Below are positions 1 through 9,012 of a DNA stretch of 64,000 bases, one piece after another. The stretch is from Glutamicibacter sp. MNS18 (lineage in GTDB: Bacteria > Actinomycetota > Actinomycetes > Actinomycetales > Micrococcaceae). The position numbers and the translations under genes were made by a program. Position 1 is the stretch's first letter. Every line of letters begins with the position of its first letter. The notes under the pieces were generated by a model. That model did no database searches. It had not been told where the DNA came from and worked only from the letters and a program-made list of their open reading frames with translations. The stretch lies in contig NZ_JAPCHW010000006.1 of NCBI RefSeq assembly GCF_026107515.2, positions 124,001 to 188,000 on the forward strand, in the 5' to 3' direction.

Positions 1-1
1 C

Positions 2-1276
2 ACCGGTGACGTCATACAGTCCGGTACCGAATTGATGGCACTGACCGACGAGGGCGGTGAGCCGGTCTTTGATGCCGACCCGGCGGTCGCGCAGATCGTT
101 GACGAGGCGGTGGCCGAGTCCGATGAGGTCGGCAAGGAGACCATCGGCAAGATCAGCGCGGATATCCTGCGTGGCGGCGACACCCCGGGCGATGACCGCG
201 GTGTGGAGTCCACGCTGGGCAATACCGTGGCGGACATCCACCTCTGGGCTACCTCCAATGAGGAGTTTGGTGGGGAACCCGCGCAGATCGCCTTCATGAA
301 CCCGGGTGGCCTGCGTGAGGATCTGTTGTACGGCGAGGACGGATCGGTCAGCTACAAGGCCGCGGCCGAAGTGCAGCCGTTCGCCAACACCCTGATCACC
401 TTCGACCTGACCGGTGCCCAGCTACGTGAGGCGTTGGAGCAGCAGTGGCAGCCCGAAGGCTCCTCCCGGCCCAAACTGCACCTGGGTATTTCCGAGGGCC
501 TGAGCTACACGTATGTTGAGGAAGCTGCCCGCGGCGAACACATCAAGTCCGTGACCTTCAACGGCGAACCGGTCGCCGATGGGGATAACTTCCGCGTTGT
601 AGCCAACGCGTTCCTGGCCGCAGGCGGGGACAACTTCCCGGCCTTCGCCGAAGGCGCCAATCACGCCGACAGCGGGCAGGTCGACCTGGACGCCACCGTG
701 AACTTCTTCAGGTCCCATGATGTGGTTGATCCCGCGCCACTGGGACGCGCAGTCCTCGCCGGCACCGAGTGGGCCACCGTGAGCCTCTCCAGCCCAACCA
801 CCGCACCCGGCGAGTCGGTGACCGTCCAGGTCTCCGGGCTGGCGGAAGGGGCACTGATCACTGCCTCGGCCTTGGACGGGGCGGTTGAGGTCACCGGCAT
901 TGAAGCAGCTAATTCCTCGGGTTCCACCAGCTTCGTGCTGGACGTACCAGCCGACCAGGCCGACGGCGAATACTCCCTCACGATTTCGCAGGTAGGGCGC
1001 GAGGACATCTCGGTACCGTTGGTCATCAGCAGCGAGCCACCGGCGCCGACCGAGCAGCCCACCGAGGAACCGACGGCCGAGCCGACTGAACCATCGGCCA
1101 CACCGACCAGCGAACCGACCAAGACCCCGGATACGTCCAAGACCCCGGATCAGGATCGGGATCTGGCGAAGACCGGATTCAGCGCCACCTGGATCGGCAT
1201 GATCGCAGGGATCATCCTGCTGCTGGGGATCATTTTGGTCCTGCTGCGCAGCCGTGGACGGAAGAACACCCACTAA
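2..1276 (+). CDS. Cell-wall anchored 5'-nucleotidase/UshA-family protein, C-terminal part (5' end outside window)
   Basis: The frame is open from base 2, so the N-terminal metallophosphatase domain lies outside the window and 424 residues remain. What is seen first is the 5'-nucleotidase C-terminal (substrate-binding) domain, with the segments FMNPGGLREDL, FDLTGAQLREALEQQW and VVANAFLAAGGDNFPAF. A beta-sandwich domain follows, then a Pro/Thr/Glu-rich wall-spanning stretch and a sorting signal: LAKTG, one hydrophobic helix and the tail RSRGRKNTH. The family hydrolyses extracellular nucleotides to nucleosides and phosphate. LAxTG is the motif known for class E housekeeping sortases of high-G+C actinobacteria, whereas the pilus sortase nearby is class C, so anchoring probably needs another enzyme. 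A hairpin follows the stop codon. Confidence 0.88.
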   Translation, partial: TGDVIQSGTELMALTDEGGEPVFDADPAVAQIVDEAVAESDEVGKETIGKISADILRGGDTPGDDRGVESTLGNTVADIHLWATSNEEFGGEPAQIAFMNPGGLREDLLYGEDGSVSYKAAAEVQPFANTLITFDLTGAQLREALEQQWQPEGSSRPKLHLGISEGLSYTYVEEAARGEHIKSVTFNGEPVADGDNFRVVANAFLAAGGDNFPAFAEGANHADSGQVDLDATVNFFRSHDVVDPAPLGRAVLAGTEWATVSLSSPTTAPGESVTVQVSGLAEGALITASALDGAVEVTGIEAANSSGSTSFVLDVPADQADGEYSLTISQVGREDISVPLVISSEPPAPTEQPTEEPTAEPTEPSATPTSEPTKTPDTSKTPDQDRDLAKTGFSATWIGMIAGIILLLGIILVLLRSRGRKNTH

Positions 1277-1297
1277 CGGGGTGCCGACAAGTACAAC

Positions 1298-1336
1298 GCC
1301 GCTGGCGGTCGTCCTTCCCGGATGGCCGCCAGCGGC
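1298..1336 (+). terminator. Hairpin after the 5'-nucleotidase gene
   Basis: An 11-bp perfect stem (GCCGCTGGCGG, 1298-1308, with CCGCCAGCGGC, 1326-1336) lies 22 bases after the stop codon. No clear T-run follows. Confidence 0.5.
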
Positions 1337-1518
1337 GGTCCTGGCGTGGTGCCACTCAAGCGGCCGCATCCCAAGGTGGAAGTGAACGGATGCGCCCCCG
1401 TGGATGCGATAGCGGCACTTCACCCGGCCTTCCCGAGGGACCACAATATTCCCGGTGTGCTCGGTGACCAGTAGGCTGGAAGCCAGAAAGCACTCGGCCT
1501 ACGAAGGATCCTTCCTCC

Positions 1519-1893
1519 ATGAATACACCGTTCTTCAGCCCCGGCCTGCAGGTTTTCCTGGCGGCGTGTTTCTCCTTCGCTGCCGTGTTCACCGGCGCCC
1601 ACGGCCTGCTGGCGGTACCCGTCGCGGCGGTGGTTGCCGCATTGATCTGCGGTTTGCTGGCCTTCGGGAAAATGCAACACGCTGAAGGCTCCAGTGTGAT
1701 CCGGTTCGGCCTACCGGGGGCCTCGGCAGTCACCGCGCTGCTCTTCCTGCTGGCCACGTGGTCCACCGCGGTATGGCCTTTTTTGCTCACCCTGCTACTT
1801 GCTTTGGTCCCGGTCGCGTTCTGGGCGGGGCTGTGGTTGTTTGCCCGCCGTCTCTCCCCCGGTCCTTCTGATTCGGCCACCCCGACCGGCTGA
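1519..1893 (+). CDS. Small membrane protein of unknown function
   Basis: This is a 124-residue protein with about four hydrophobic helices (roughly residues 8-30, 32-50, 68-88 and 90-112) and short charged loops. The start ATG at 1519 has a purine-rich AAGGA about 11 bases upstream. It is followed by a perfect 17-bp terminator and converges with the ABM gene. I do not recognise a family. The very hydrophobic composition and codon use argue for a real gene, but no function can be given. Confidence 0.65.
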   Translation: MNTPFFSPGLQVFLAACFSFAAVFTGAHGLLAVPVAAVVAALICGLLAFGKMQHAEGSSVIRFGLPGASAVTALLFLLATWSTAVWPFLLTLLLALVPVAFWAGLWLFARRLSPGPSDSATPTG

Positions 1894-1909
1894 ATCCGGT
1901 GTTTCACAT

Positions 1910-1947
1910 ACAAAGCGCGGTACGGGAGAACCCGTACCGCGCTTTGT
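1910..1947. terminator. Bidirectional intrinsic terminator
   Basis: A perfect 17-bp stem (ACAAAGCGCGGTACGGG with its complement) encloses the loop AGAA. It sits between the convergent small membrane protein gene and the ABM monooxygenase gene and can serve both strands. Confidence 0.85.
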
Positions 1948-1966
1948 AATGCAATTGGGGAAGTTG

Positions 1967-2290
1967 CTAGTCGATCTTCAGTTCGCCCATGTCGTCCCAG
2001 CCCTCGCCATCGACCTTGCGGGAGACGATCTTCGGGGTGGCGACCAGTACCGGACGCATGGCGTCCAGTCCCTCGGTGAAGTGTGCGGAGTTCACATGCG
2101 CCGCTGCGGCTTCGTCATCACGGAAGGCCTCGACGAGAACGAATTCGTTGGGGTTCTCAACGCTAATCGACCAGTCGAACCAGAGGTTACCTGCCTCGGC
2201 CCGGGTCTTCTGCGTGTAGTCCGCCACCCGCTCCATGAAACTGTCGGTGAATTCTGGCTTTACCTGAAATTTAACAACGATGAAGTACAT
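1967..2290 (-). CDS. Antibiotic biosynthesis monooxygenase (ABM) family protein, putative quinol monooxygenase
   Basis: At 107 residues this has the length and pattern of YgiN/ABM-type dimeric ferredoxin-like proteins: an N-terminal strand (MYFIVVKFQVKPEF), the segment GNLWFDWSISVENPNEFVLVE, and the downstream FRDDEAAAAHVNSAHF helix carrying the usual His. Family members oxidise quinols or small aromatics without a cofactor, and many have unknown substrates. The gene starts 4 bases after the MmcQ-family stop, so the two are probably cotranscribed. The 17-bp terminator ends the unit. Confidence 0.8.
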   Translation of the reverse strand: MYFIVVKFQVKPEFTDSFMERVADYTQKTRAEAGNLWFDWSISVENPNEFVLVEAFRDDEAAAAHVNSAHFTEGLDAMRPVLVATPKIVSRKVDGEGWDDMGELKID

Positions 2291-2294
2291 GACC

Positions 2295-2711
2295 CTAGTC
2301 TAGTGATCCTTCGGCAACATGCCGTCCAAGCTCGATGACTTCTCGATCACGCTTGGGAAAACCCTCAACCACCAGGTCGTAGGAATCCTCGATCAGCTCA
2401 CGGAGCCTGTCCTCTTCCAGCCCCGCGCGGACCGAGTTCCAGTGCTTCTTGTTCATGTGGTATCCGGGTGTGATTTGCGGGTAGTTGCCGCGTAAGTCAT
2501 CGGCAATGGCCGGTTCACATTTCAGGTTCAGCACCAGTTCTCCGCGATGGACCATCAGCAGCGCAAACATCTTGTTACGGTTCCGGTCGCGACCGGCGAT
2601 CTTGAAGACCGTGCTGTCCGCACCGAAGGGGTGGTCTTCGTAGGCTCCGGGCATGGCCAGGCAGAGAGATCGCCATTGTTCGTGCAGGCGTTCGAGTTCG
2701 GAATCAACCAT
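2295..2711 (-). CDS. MmcQ/YjbR-family protein
   Basis: This 138-residue protein shows the conserved pattern of the family: MPGAYEDHPFG near the start, KMFALL, LNLKCEP, the PGYHMNKKHWNSV segment and a C-terminal DSYDLV. MmcQ/YjbR proteins have a CyaY-like fold and are thought to bind DNA, but their role is not settled. It lies 80 bases downstream of the sortase gene on the same strand and 4 bases before the ABM gene. It may be an independent two-gene unit or a distal part of the pilus operon. Confidence 0.85.
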   Translation of the reverse strand: MVDSELERLHEQWRSLCLAMPGAYEDHPFGADSTVFKIAGRDRNRNKMFALLMVHRGELVLNLKCEPAIADDLRGNYPQITPGYHMNKKHWNSVRAGLEEDRLRELIEDSYDLVVEGFPKRDREVIELGRHVAEGSLD

Positions 2712-2790
2712 GGCTTTCCTTCCCGGGGTACGGATGTCCGGCTCCCGGTTTCACGGTAGCATCCGCGATGTTGCCCGCGACAGAGCCCGA

Positions 2791-3735
2791 TCAGCCCTTG
2801 GCCTTGGCCTGTGCACGCTGCGCGTCACCGTAACCCGCGCGCCAGAGGTAGACCCCGATAAGGATCAGGCCGGCGCCGTAGATGGCGGCCCACCAGGGGA
2901 AGCCGGGAATGTTCGGTGCCTGGCCAGCGGCGTTCAAGTCCTCAATAGGGGTTGGGGTGATTCGTTCAGCGGTCACCAGGATACGGTGGCTGTTCACGCC
3001 CAGCGGGGTACAGGTCACCAGAGTCACCATGTCCTTACCGTAGACAGTTCTCAAGGTGTCGGTGTCATCGGGTTCGACCACCTTCGTCTCGCGAACCTGG
3101 TAGCTCAGCACCTCGCCAAAGACCTCTATGGTGAAGGTGTCTCCGACCTTGACACGGTCCAGATTCGAGAACATCGTCGACTGCGCCAGCCCACGATGCG
3201 CGGTAATGACCGAGTGGGTGTCACTGCCGCCAACGGGCAGATGGGACCCTTCCAGATGTCCTGCACCCTTGAGTAGCGTCTCATCACTGGTTCCGTGATA
3301 GATCGGCAAGTCTACGTCGATGGAAGGGATACGGACCCGGGCCATGATGTCGGATCCCTCGGAGGAAAGAATATCCTCATACACCAAAGAACTATCACTG
3401 CTGGTGCCGTCACCAGTAGGCACATTGGTGTTGGCATCCAACCGTACCCCCGAGCTGAGTGCGTCGTTGTAGGCACGGGCCGCGGCGATCTGTTGGACGG
3501 GTCCGGGACTCGTGTCTTCGAGGCCGTCTGTGAAGTCCCTGATCAGTTGTGACTGGTTATAGGAGCTCATCCAGCTGGCCGCACTGGGGTACAGCGCCAC
3601 GCTCATGCCAATCAGTGCCAGGACCGTACTGAGGATCGTGAGCAGACTGGGGCGCCAGCGCTTCTTGGCGTCATTCCGTGAAGGCTCGTCAAGATCAACG
3701 GTGCGAACCGGGTCCGGACTGGCGGCCTGTGGCAT
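2791..3735 (-). CDS. Class C (pilin-polymerising) sortase
   Basis: Pilus-specific transpeptidase of 314 residues, anchored by helices near residues 29-50 and about 285-303. The catalytic residues are visible: His180 in ITAHRG, Cys242 in TLVTCTP and Arg251 in NSHRI. A C-terminal membrane helix is typical of class C sortases, which join pilin subunits through a lysine of the pilin motif to the LPxTG threonine. It follows the major pilin gene (which carries LPLTG and a VYPKN motif) but is separated from it by a hairpin with a T6 run, which should make sortase less abundant than pilin. Confidence 0.92.
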   Translation of the reverse strand: MPQAASPDPVRTVDLDEPSRNDAKKRWRPSLLTILSTVLALIGMSVALYPSAASWMSSYNQSQLIRDFTDGLEDTSPGPVQQIAAARAYNDALSSGVRLDANTNVPTGDGTSSDSSLVYEDILSSEGSDIMARVRIPSIDVDLPIYHGTSDETLLKGAGHLEGSHLPVGGSDTHSVITAHRGLAQSTMFSNLDRVKVGDTFTIEVFGEVLSYQVRETKVVEPDDTDTLRTVYGKDMVTLVTCTPLGVNSHRILVTAERITPTPIEDLNAAGQAPNIPGFPWWAAIYGAGLILIGVYLWRAGYGDAQRAQAKAKG

Positions 3736-3798
3736 TGTGTGGTCCTGCCTGTCATGTTCAGGTGTACCGCGGTCCTGACGAGACAGCGGGCACTGTTC

Positions 3799-3843
3799 AA
3801 AAAATGGCCGATGGCGGGAAGGGCCAAGGCTCTTCCCGCCATC
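3799..3843 (-). terminator. Intrinsic terminator between major pilin and sortase genes
   Basis: On the minus strand a 12-bp stem (GATGGCGGGAAG, 3810-3821, with CTTCCCGCCATC, 3832-3843) is followed within a few bases by six T residues (A run at 3799-3804 on the plus strand). It lies just after the pilin stop and before the sortase start, so partial read-through could set the pilin:sortase ratio. Confidence 0.8.
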
Positions 3844-3873
3844 AGTGTATTGCTAGTAGCTAGCCTTCAGCTA

Positions 3874-5379
3874 TTAGCTGTTGTCTGCTGCTGCACGGCG
3901 GCGGTTCATAACCACCAGGCCACCTGCGATCAACAGTACGGCGGTACCGCCGATGATCATCAGGATCTGGCCCTGCGCACCGGTCAACGGCAGCTCGGGA
4001 ACTTCCTGCTGGGCGTTGGTGATCTGGACATCGATCTCAGCGGTCTGGCCGGTCTTCACGGTCAGTGCGGTCAACGCGGCATCACCTTCCGGGGTAACGA
4101 ATCCGGCTGGCGCCTTGATCTCCTTCAGCACGTAGCAGCGCTGAAGGGCATTGGTCGATGGGTTCTCGCTGTCGCTCACGAACAGACCGAGGATCTCGAT
4201 GATCCCGTTTTCAGTGCTGGTGAACTCGGTTGCTCCACCGACGGTGATACGGTTTGCCGGATCGGTCAGCTCAGCAGCACAGGTGGTGGCATACGGGTTG
4301 GCGGCCTCGTAGACCTCGAAGACGGCGCCTTCCAGCACGGTGGCCGGATTAGCGGAGTCGACCTTCTTGATGATTGCGTTGCCCCAGTTGGTCTGGACCT
4401 CGTTGGATCCCAAATCGAAGTCGTTGTTCGGGGTGTTGGCGTAGAGGGTCGCGTCGTTGGTGATCTCACCATCACCGATTTCATCCACGGTGCCCAGGAA
4501 GACAACCTTGATCTGCTGCTGGCCCTGGCCCTTCAGCCATGCAAGGCCGTCCGAGTTGAAGACCACCTGGATGTTCTGGCCGGAAGTCTCAACGGTGTAG
4601 TAGTCAGAGCTGACTGTGTCGCCGTTAATGGTCACGCTTTCCACTCCGCCGTTTGCAAGGCGGGGATCCAAGACATCTTCGATCACGAATTTGGTCAGCA
4701 GATCAGAGCCCTGGGTCAGCGGAACGGTCACGGTGACGGGGAACTTGACCAGCGCGCCGAGGCCAAGGCCTTCCTGGGCTTCAATGGTCTTCTCGATGCC
4801 GGTCAGCCCGTTCTTCGGGTAGACGTTGACTTCGTAGAGCCAGCCGTTATCCCACGGGAACGGGATGGTGACCACGAAGGGCAAGGCACGATCCACGACG
4901 TTGTCCGGTGCATCGGTTTCACAGATCAGGTAGGCCCCGATGGTGTCAACGTCGATGCTGGTGAAGCCGGCATCGTTGGTCAGCCCCGAAACGATAGGGG
5001 CTCCCAAGCTCTGGCCTGGGATAGAGCAAGCGGAGGTCAGCTGGCCCTGCAGGTCGTTGAGCAGATCCCAGTCCGCAGCGTTCTTGAGATTGATATCGGA
5101 CAGCGGGTAGGCGGTGAACTCCACGCCTGCGACGCCATCGCTCGGGATCGTCGCCCCGGACCCATCGGGATTCTGCGTAGCATCGGTACCATTCTGGTGC
5201 TCGTGCTTGTGGATGTTGATGACGCCCGAGGCGTTCTCATCAATATTGCCAAAGTTCAGACCCTCAGGAGTGTCTGCCAATGCTGCGGTGCTTCCCCCGA
5301 GCAGGCCTGCAGCGGCCAGTGCGAGCGCACCGATACCTGCCAGTGCACGCTTTCCCCGGGCTGCCTTGAATTCAGCCAT
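3874..5379 (-). CDS. Major pilin subunit, SpaH/EbpB-type isopeptide-forming fimbrial protein
   Basis: Secreted shaft subunit of 501 residues. Residues 1-35 form a Sec signal peptide. The pilin motif VYPKN occurs at 186-190, with Lys189 as the expected polymerisation lysine. CnaB-like domains follow, with the E-box sequence YVLKEIKAPAGF near the C-terminus. The sorting signal LPLTG is at 463-467, followed by a hydrophobic helix and the tail NRRRAAADNS. It lies between the tip protein and the class C sortase, the standard order of a sortase-built pilus. An AAAGGAACG ribosome-binding site precedes the ATG. Confidence 0.93.
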   Translation of the reverse strand: MAEFKAARGKRALAGIGALALAAAGLLGGSTAALADTPEGLNFGNIDENASGVINIHKHEHQNGTDATQNPDGSGATIPSDGVAGVEFTAYPLSDINLKNAADWDLLNDLQGQLTSACSIPGQSLGAPIVSGLTNDAGFTSIDVDTIGAYLICETDAPDNVVDRALPFVVTIPFPWDNGWLYEVNVYPKNGLTGIEKTIEAQEGLGLGALVKFPVTVTVPLTQGSDLLTKFVIEDVLDPRLANGGVESVTINGDTVSSDYYTVETSGQNIQVVFNSDGLAWLKGQGQQQIKVVFLGTVDEIGDGEITNDATLYANTPNNDFDLGSNEVQTNWGNAIIKKVDSANPATVLEGAVFEVYEAANPYATTCAAELTDPANRITVGGATEFTSTENGIIEILGLFVSDSENPSTNALQRCYVLKEIKAPAGFVTPEGDAALTALTVKTGQTAEIDVQITNAQQEVPELPLTGAQGQILMIIGGTAVLLIAGGLVVMNRRRAAADNS

Positions 5380-5490
5380 GCGAGTTCGTTCCTTTCTACG
5401 GTGCCGTCGCGTCCCCTGCGCCGGTCACATCCTTGAAAAACCATGTGAGTGAAATTTGTGGGGTTTCCCCCGCGGGTGGTGCCGCCGGCC

Positions 5491-8238
5491 TTAGCCGTCG
5501 ATCCTTAGCGGAATTGCATCCGCTGCCCCTTTCCTGCGGTTCCAGGCGATGATTCCCAAGGCCGCGGCGAGGGCAACACCCCCACCGATCAGGAATTCAT
5601 CGGTGCCCAGGCCGCCGGTGAGCGGGAGGGCCAGGCCCTCGCGCTGCTCATTCTCGATCTTGCCTAGGTCAACCAACAGTTTTGCGGGATCGATATCGCC
5701 TTGAATGACGATTTCGAACTCTCTGTCGCTGAGCAGGTACCCGGCCGGGGCCTTGGTTTCGACCAGGGTGTACTGTCCCCATTCCAGACCGGTGATCTGG
5801 AATTGGCCGGCTGCCGGGTTGCGGTCCGCCCCGGCGCATTCTTCAGCGGTGCAGTCCTCGATCTCGATGACTTCGCCGCCCGGGCCGGTCAGTTGCCATT
5901 CGGAACCTTCAAGCAAGTTGTTGGCCCCGTCGACCTTTTCCCAGACCACTGATCCGAGAATCGGGTGCTCGGTGCAATTCGGGTCATCGGGTTCGCATTC
6001 CTCCGGAGGGCTCTCCCCTTCGGGCACCAGGACGTTGCGTGCGATCCCGTTGCCGTACCCGGCCACTTTCACCTTGACGGAATAGGTCACGGTGGCGACG
6101 CTTTCCTTGGCCAGGTCCCCCGTGATGACAATCTGGCTACCATTGCGCACAGCGGTGAGGCCGTTACCGGCGACCAGTGAACCTTCGACAAAATCGGCGT
6201 CATCGAGAACGTCGGCCAGGTGGTCGACGTGGTTCACCTCGACGTCTGAGGCTCCGGTGTTGCGGAAGGTCAGCGTGTAATCCACGATGCCACCCGGCGC
6301 CACGTACTGGCCGGATTCCGGATCCGAGGTTTTCTCCACGTCGAGGTTTCCCGGGATCGGATGCTCGGTGCACAGCGGATCCTCTGGAAGGCATTCGGTG
6401 GGCGGTTGTTCGCCGGAAGGTCGCACGAAGTTCCGTAGCCAACCGTCGGTGAAGTCTTCGGTCTTGACCTTGACCTTGTAGCTGACCACCACCGGCTCAC
6501 CGGGTTCGATCGAGCCGGTGATGCGGATCTGGTTTCCCGTACGGACGGCATTTAGACCGTCTCCAGCGGTGAGCGACCCCTCGATGAAGTCGGCATCGTC
6601 CAACACACCGGACAAGTGATCGATATAGTCGACAGCGGCTGGGTAATGTCCCGAATTTCCGAAAGTGAGCTTGTACGCGACCTCGTCCCCGGGCGAAATT
6701 TCGGTTCCGGACGCCGGGTCGGAGGACTTCTCGACTGTCGGCTCAGCCGGAATCATCCGGTTGATGACCTCGCAGCTGATCGCATCCTCGCGTTTAACAC
6801 TTACCGTGAACCCGAGGGCTCCAAGATTGCTTGCCGGTACTACCTGGCCGGTCACATTGTTCACGCACTTGGCATTGGCACCATTCTGAGGTTCGAGTTC
6901 AAAGCCAGGCTTTTGTGTTTCCGTGAAACCCACGGTTCGGGTTTCGGTCAGCAGGTCTTCAACCTGGAAGTTAACGGCACCGTCATCGCCGGTGGTGGCC
7001 GAGCCCGGGGAAGTATTGTCACCAGCGCGGCCGGTGAAGACCCACCCCTCTTCCGGGGCAAGATTCCCGTCCAGGTCTCGGACCTGCTTGACGATGCTGA
7101 CAGTCCCCCGACAATTCTTCAGCGCAATCTCGGCCAGTTTCGCGGCCAGCTGATTGTAGTCGCTGATGCTGAAGTAGTCAGTGTCCGCGCGAGATCCGGA
7201 AATTCTCACTATATTCGGAATGTTGATGTCCTGGCCCACAGCCAGCCCCATGACGAAACTCCCAGTGGATTTTAGCGCGTCCGCGGCGGTTTCGGCACTG
7301 GACAGGTCAATCTCCTCCGTGGAAACGCCAAAGTCGGTGTTATTACTAGGGGTTGATTGCCACCAGTCCTCGTGCGGTGTGCCGTAGGCCGTTGGGTTAC
7401 CGTCGGTGACGAATAAGACGATGTCGTATTGCCCTTGTGGAATCTGGCGAAGCGCTGCATCCCAGTTGGTTCCACCGACGTTCGTGGGAACCCGTTGAAT
7501 TCCGTTGATACCGTTCTTCACGTTGTTGGCACCCGCCGTCGTGGATACCGCGGTTTTGGCGATAGCACTGTTGGTTCTATCCGGTGCGAAGGTGGCGAAG
7601 GTATACACGCCGACGGATGACGGTGTTCCATGCAGTGAATCAACGACGGCATTGGCCGCTTGCTTGGATGCAACCACGTGTTGGTTTGCCAGAGAGTTGG
7701 AAAGATCCAAGACAATCGCAACAGACAGCCCGCACTGCGAAGGCAACTCGGGATTGGCCAATCGCGCAGCCATCATCGAGCGCGGACTGGTCTTCGGTGA
7801 AGGGAGATCCGCAACCGGACCGTTCCCTCGATTGTCGCCGGTTTCGCCCTCCGGCTTTGCGATTGTATTCGAAGGCGCCGATTCAGTCTCAGCGGGCTCA
7901 GATGCGCGCGGCTCCACTTCAGATGGTTCATCACTTGGTGCGGGAGTCTTTGTACCAGCTTCAGAAGAATCATCGAAGGTTTCATCAGAAGATACCGGAG
8001 GTGTATCAAGGGCAGGTGCTGGGGATACCGCAACTTCTACCGGTTCAGCGGGATTCGCGAACGCCGGCAGGACCCCACCGGAAAATGTCATCGAAGCAAG
8101 TAGTGCGGCGCTCAGCGTCGCGCCAAAGATTGCGCGTGAAGATCGATTGCGCCAAGAGATACGTCGTGCCGGGCTCTTTTGATTAAGCCGGCGACCGTGC
8201 GCATGCGCAGGCCTGTCCCCAACAGGTTTGCCAAACAC
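5491..8238 (-). CDS. Pilus tip adhesin: von Willebrand A domain, two DUF11 repeats, SpaA-like domain, LPLTG
   Basis: This large surface protein (915 residues from the chosen start) probably caps the pilus. After a signal segment and a Pro/Glu/Ser-rich stretch comes a VWA domain (about 165-375) with the MIDAS motif DLSNS. A prealbumin-like region (KQVRDLDGNLAPEEGW) follows, then two tandem DUF11 repeats and a second prealbumin-like domain with the E-box YTLVETKAPAGYLL. The sorting signal LPLTG is at about 871-875, before a membrane helix. I prefer the GTG at 8238 because TTGGGGAA lies 7-8 bases upstream. The longer frame to 8295 has no ribosome-binding site and no membrane-like N-terminus. It is the first gene of the pilus cluster. 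Confidence 0.88.
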   Translation of the reverse strand: MFGKPVGDRPAHAHGRRLNQKSPARRISWRNRSSRAIFGATLSAALLASMTFSGGVLPAFANPAEPVEVAVSPAPALDTPPVSSDETFDDSSEAGTKTPAPSDEPSEVEPRASEPAETESAPSNTIAKPEGETGDNRGNGPVADLPSPKTSPRSMMAARLANPELPSQCGLSVAIVLDLSNSLANQHVVASKQAANAVVDSLHGTPSSVGVYTFATFAPDRTNSAIAKTAVSTTAGANNVKNGINGIQRVPTNVGGTNWDAALRQIPQGQYDIVLFVTDGNPTAYGTPHEDWWQSTPSNNTDFGVSTEEIDLSSAETAADALKSTGSFVMGLAVGQDINIPNIVRISGSRADTDYFSISDYNQLAAKLAEIALKNCRGTVSIVKQVRDLDGNLAPEEGWVFTGRAGDNTSPGSATTGDDGAVNFQVEDLLTETRTVGFTETQKPGFELEPQNGANAKCVNNVTGQVVPASNLGALGFTVSVKREDAISCEVINRMIPAEPTVEKSSDPASGTEISPGDEVAYKLTFGNSGHYPAAVDYIDHLSGVLDDADFIEGSLTAGDGLNAVRTGNQIRITGSIEPGEPVVVSYKVKVKTEDFTDGWLRNFVRPSGEQPPTECLPEDPLCTEHPIPGNLDVEKTSDPESGQYVAPGGIVDYTLTFRNTGASDVEVNHVDHLADVLDDADFVEGSLVAGNGLTAVRNGSQIVITGDLAKESVATVTYSVKVKVAGYGNGIARNVLVPEGESPPEECEPDDPNCTEHPILGSVVWEKVDGANNLLEGSEWQLTGPGGEVIEIEDCTAEECAGADRNPAAGQFQITGLEWGQYTLVETKAPAGYLLSDREFEIVIQGDIDPAKLLVDLGKIENEQREGLALPLTGGLGTDEFLIGGGVALAAALGIIAWNRRKGAADAIPLRIDG
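5951..6748 (-). repeat. Tandem DUF11 repeat inside the tip adhesin gene
   Basis: Two copies of about 400 bp each encode units that begin VEKSSDPASG or VEKTSDPESG, contain HLxxVLDDADFxEGSL, and end CTEHPIPG or CTEHPILG. The boundary lies near 6348. Near-identical units of this kind can change number by recombination. Confidence 0.75.
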
Positions 8239-8500
8239 TAAATATTCCCCAATGTTGATGGGGCGTAGGAAAAAGCAAACACCGTCGAGACACACTTAGA
8301 CGTGCGCCCAATTACCCGTCTCGAACCCCACGTTCGGACGAATCCCCAAGTATTTGTCAGGTCCCCAGCACCCAACGGTTTGTCGTATTACCTGAACCAT
8401 ATACAGTGCGCGGGGAGGCGGACTACCAATGCGTAACTTTTAACCCCTGTTTTCACCCCTACTCATCCCCGTGCTGCATACCGGGCGCCGACATGACCGT

Positions 8501-8917
8501 TTAGAGCAACGGGTATTCGATTTTGGGACAGGTATCCATGACTACATCAAGGCCTGCATCCTTGGCACGTTGTGCCGCTGCCTGGTCGATGACACCCAGT
8601 TGCATCCACACCGCTCGGGCGCCGACCTCGATGGCCTGGTCGACAATGTCTCCGACCTTGCGGGAGTTGACGAAGCAGTTGACGACATCGATTTCTCCGG
8701 GAATGTGTTCAAGGCGTTCATAGCCCTCTTCACCCAGGACGTTCTCGGCACGCAGCGAGACCGGAACGATCTGCATGTTCAGCTCGGATTTCAGGTAGCG
8801 AGCAATGGCCGGCGCCACACGGCGCGGATTGTTCGTCAGACCAACCACCGCCCACCGTGCCGGGGTGGTCAACAGGCGGCGGATGACATCTGGATCATTG
8901 ACATGTTTGGCGCTCAT
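8501..8917 (-). CDS. CoA-binding protein (YccU family)
   Basis: This 138-residue protein consists of a single Rossmann CoA-binding domain, like the YccU/CoA_binding_2 family. Visible signatures are the N-terminal WAVVGLTNNPRRVA turn and the sequence DVVNCFVNSRKVGDIVDQAIEVGARAVWMQLGV, part of which forms the nucleotide-binding second half, followed by GLDVVMDTCPKIEYP. Family members bind CoA through a conserved cysteine and have no established enzyme activity. The gene is monocistronic on the minus strand, downstream of sulfur operon A but separated by that operon's terminator. The 262 bases between it and the pilus operon start hold no other gene. Confidence 0.85.
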   Translation of the reverse strand: MSAKHVNDPDVIRRLLTTPARWAVVGLTNNPRRVAPAIARYLKSELNMQIVPVSLRAENVLGEEGYERLEHIPGEIDVVNCFVNSRKVGDIVDQAIEVGARAVWMQLGVIDQAAAQRAKDAGLDVVMDTCPKIEYPLL

Positions 8918-8952
8918 GGCGCAACCCTACAACGGGAGCGGAAATGACGGAA

Positions 8953-8978
8953 CCACCGGCGTCCAAAGACGCCGGTGG
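8953..8978 (-). terminator. Terminator of sulfur operon A
   Basis: Perfect 11-bp stem (CCACCGGCGTC / GACGCCGGTGG) with a CAAA loop, 34 bases after the last gene of the operon on the minus strand, followed by a T-rich stretch on that strand. Confidence 0.75.
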
Positions 8979-9012
8979 CCCGGTGGGAGTAGCTGCCTGC
9001 GCTGGTTGGGGC

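Noticed and set aside
5951-6748. CRISPR-like or mobile-element repeat
   Set aside because: The repeat is in-frame, about 400 bp, and encodes two DUF11 domains of one surface protein.
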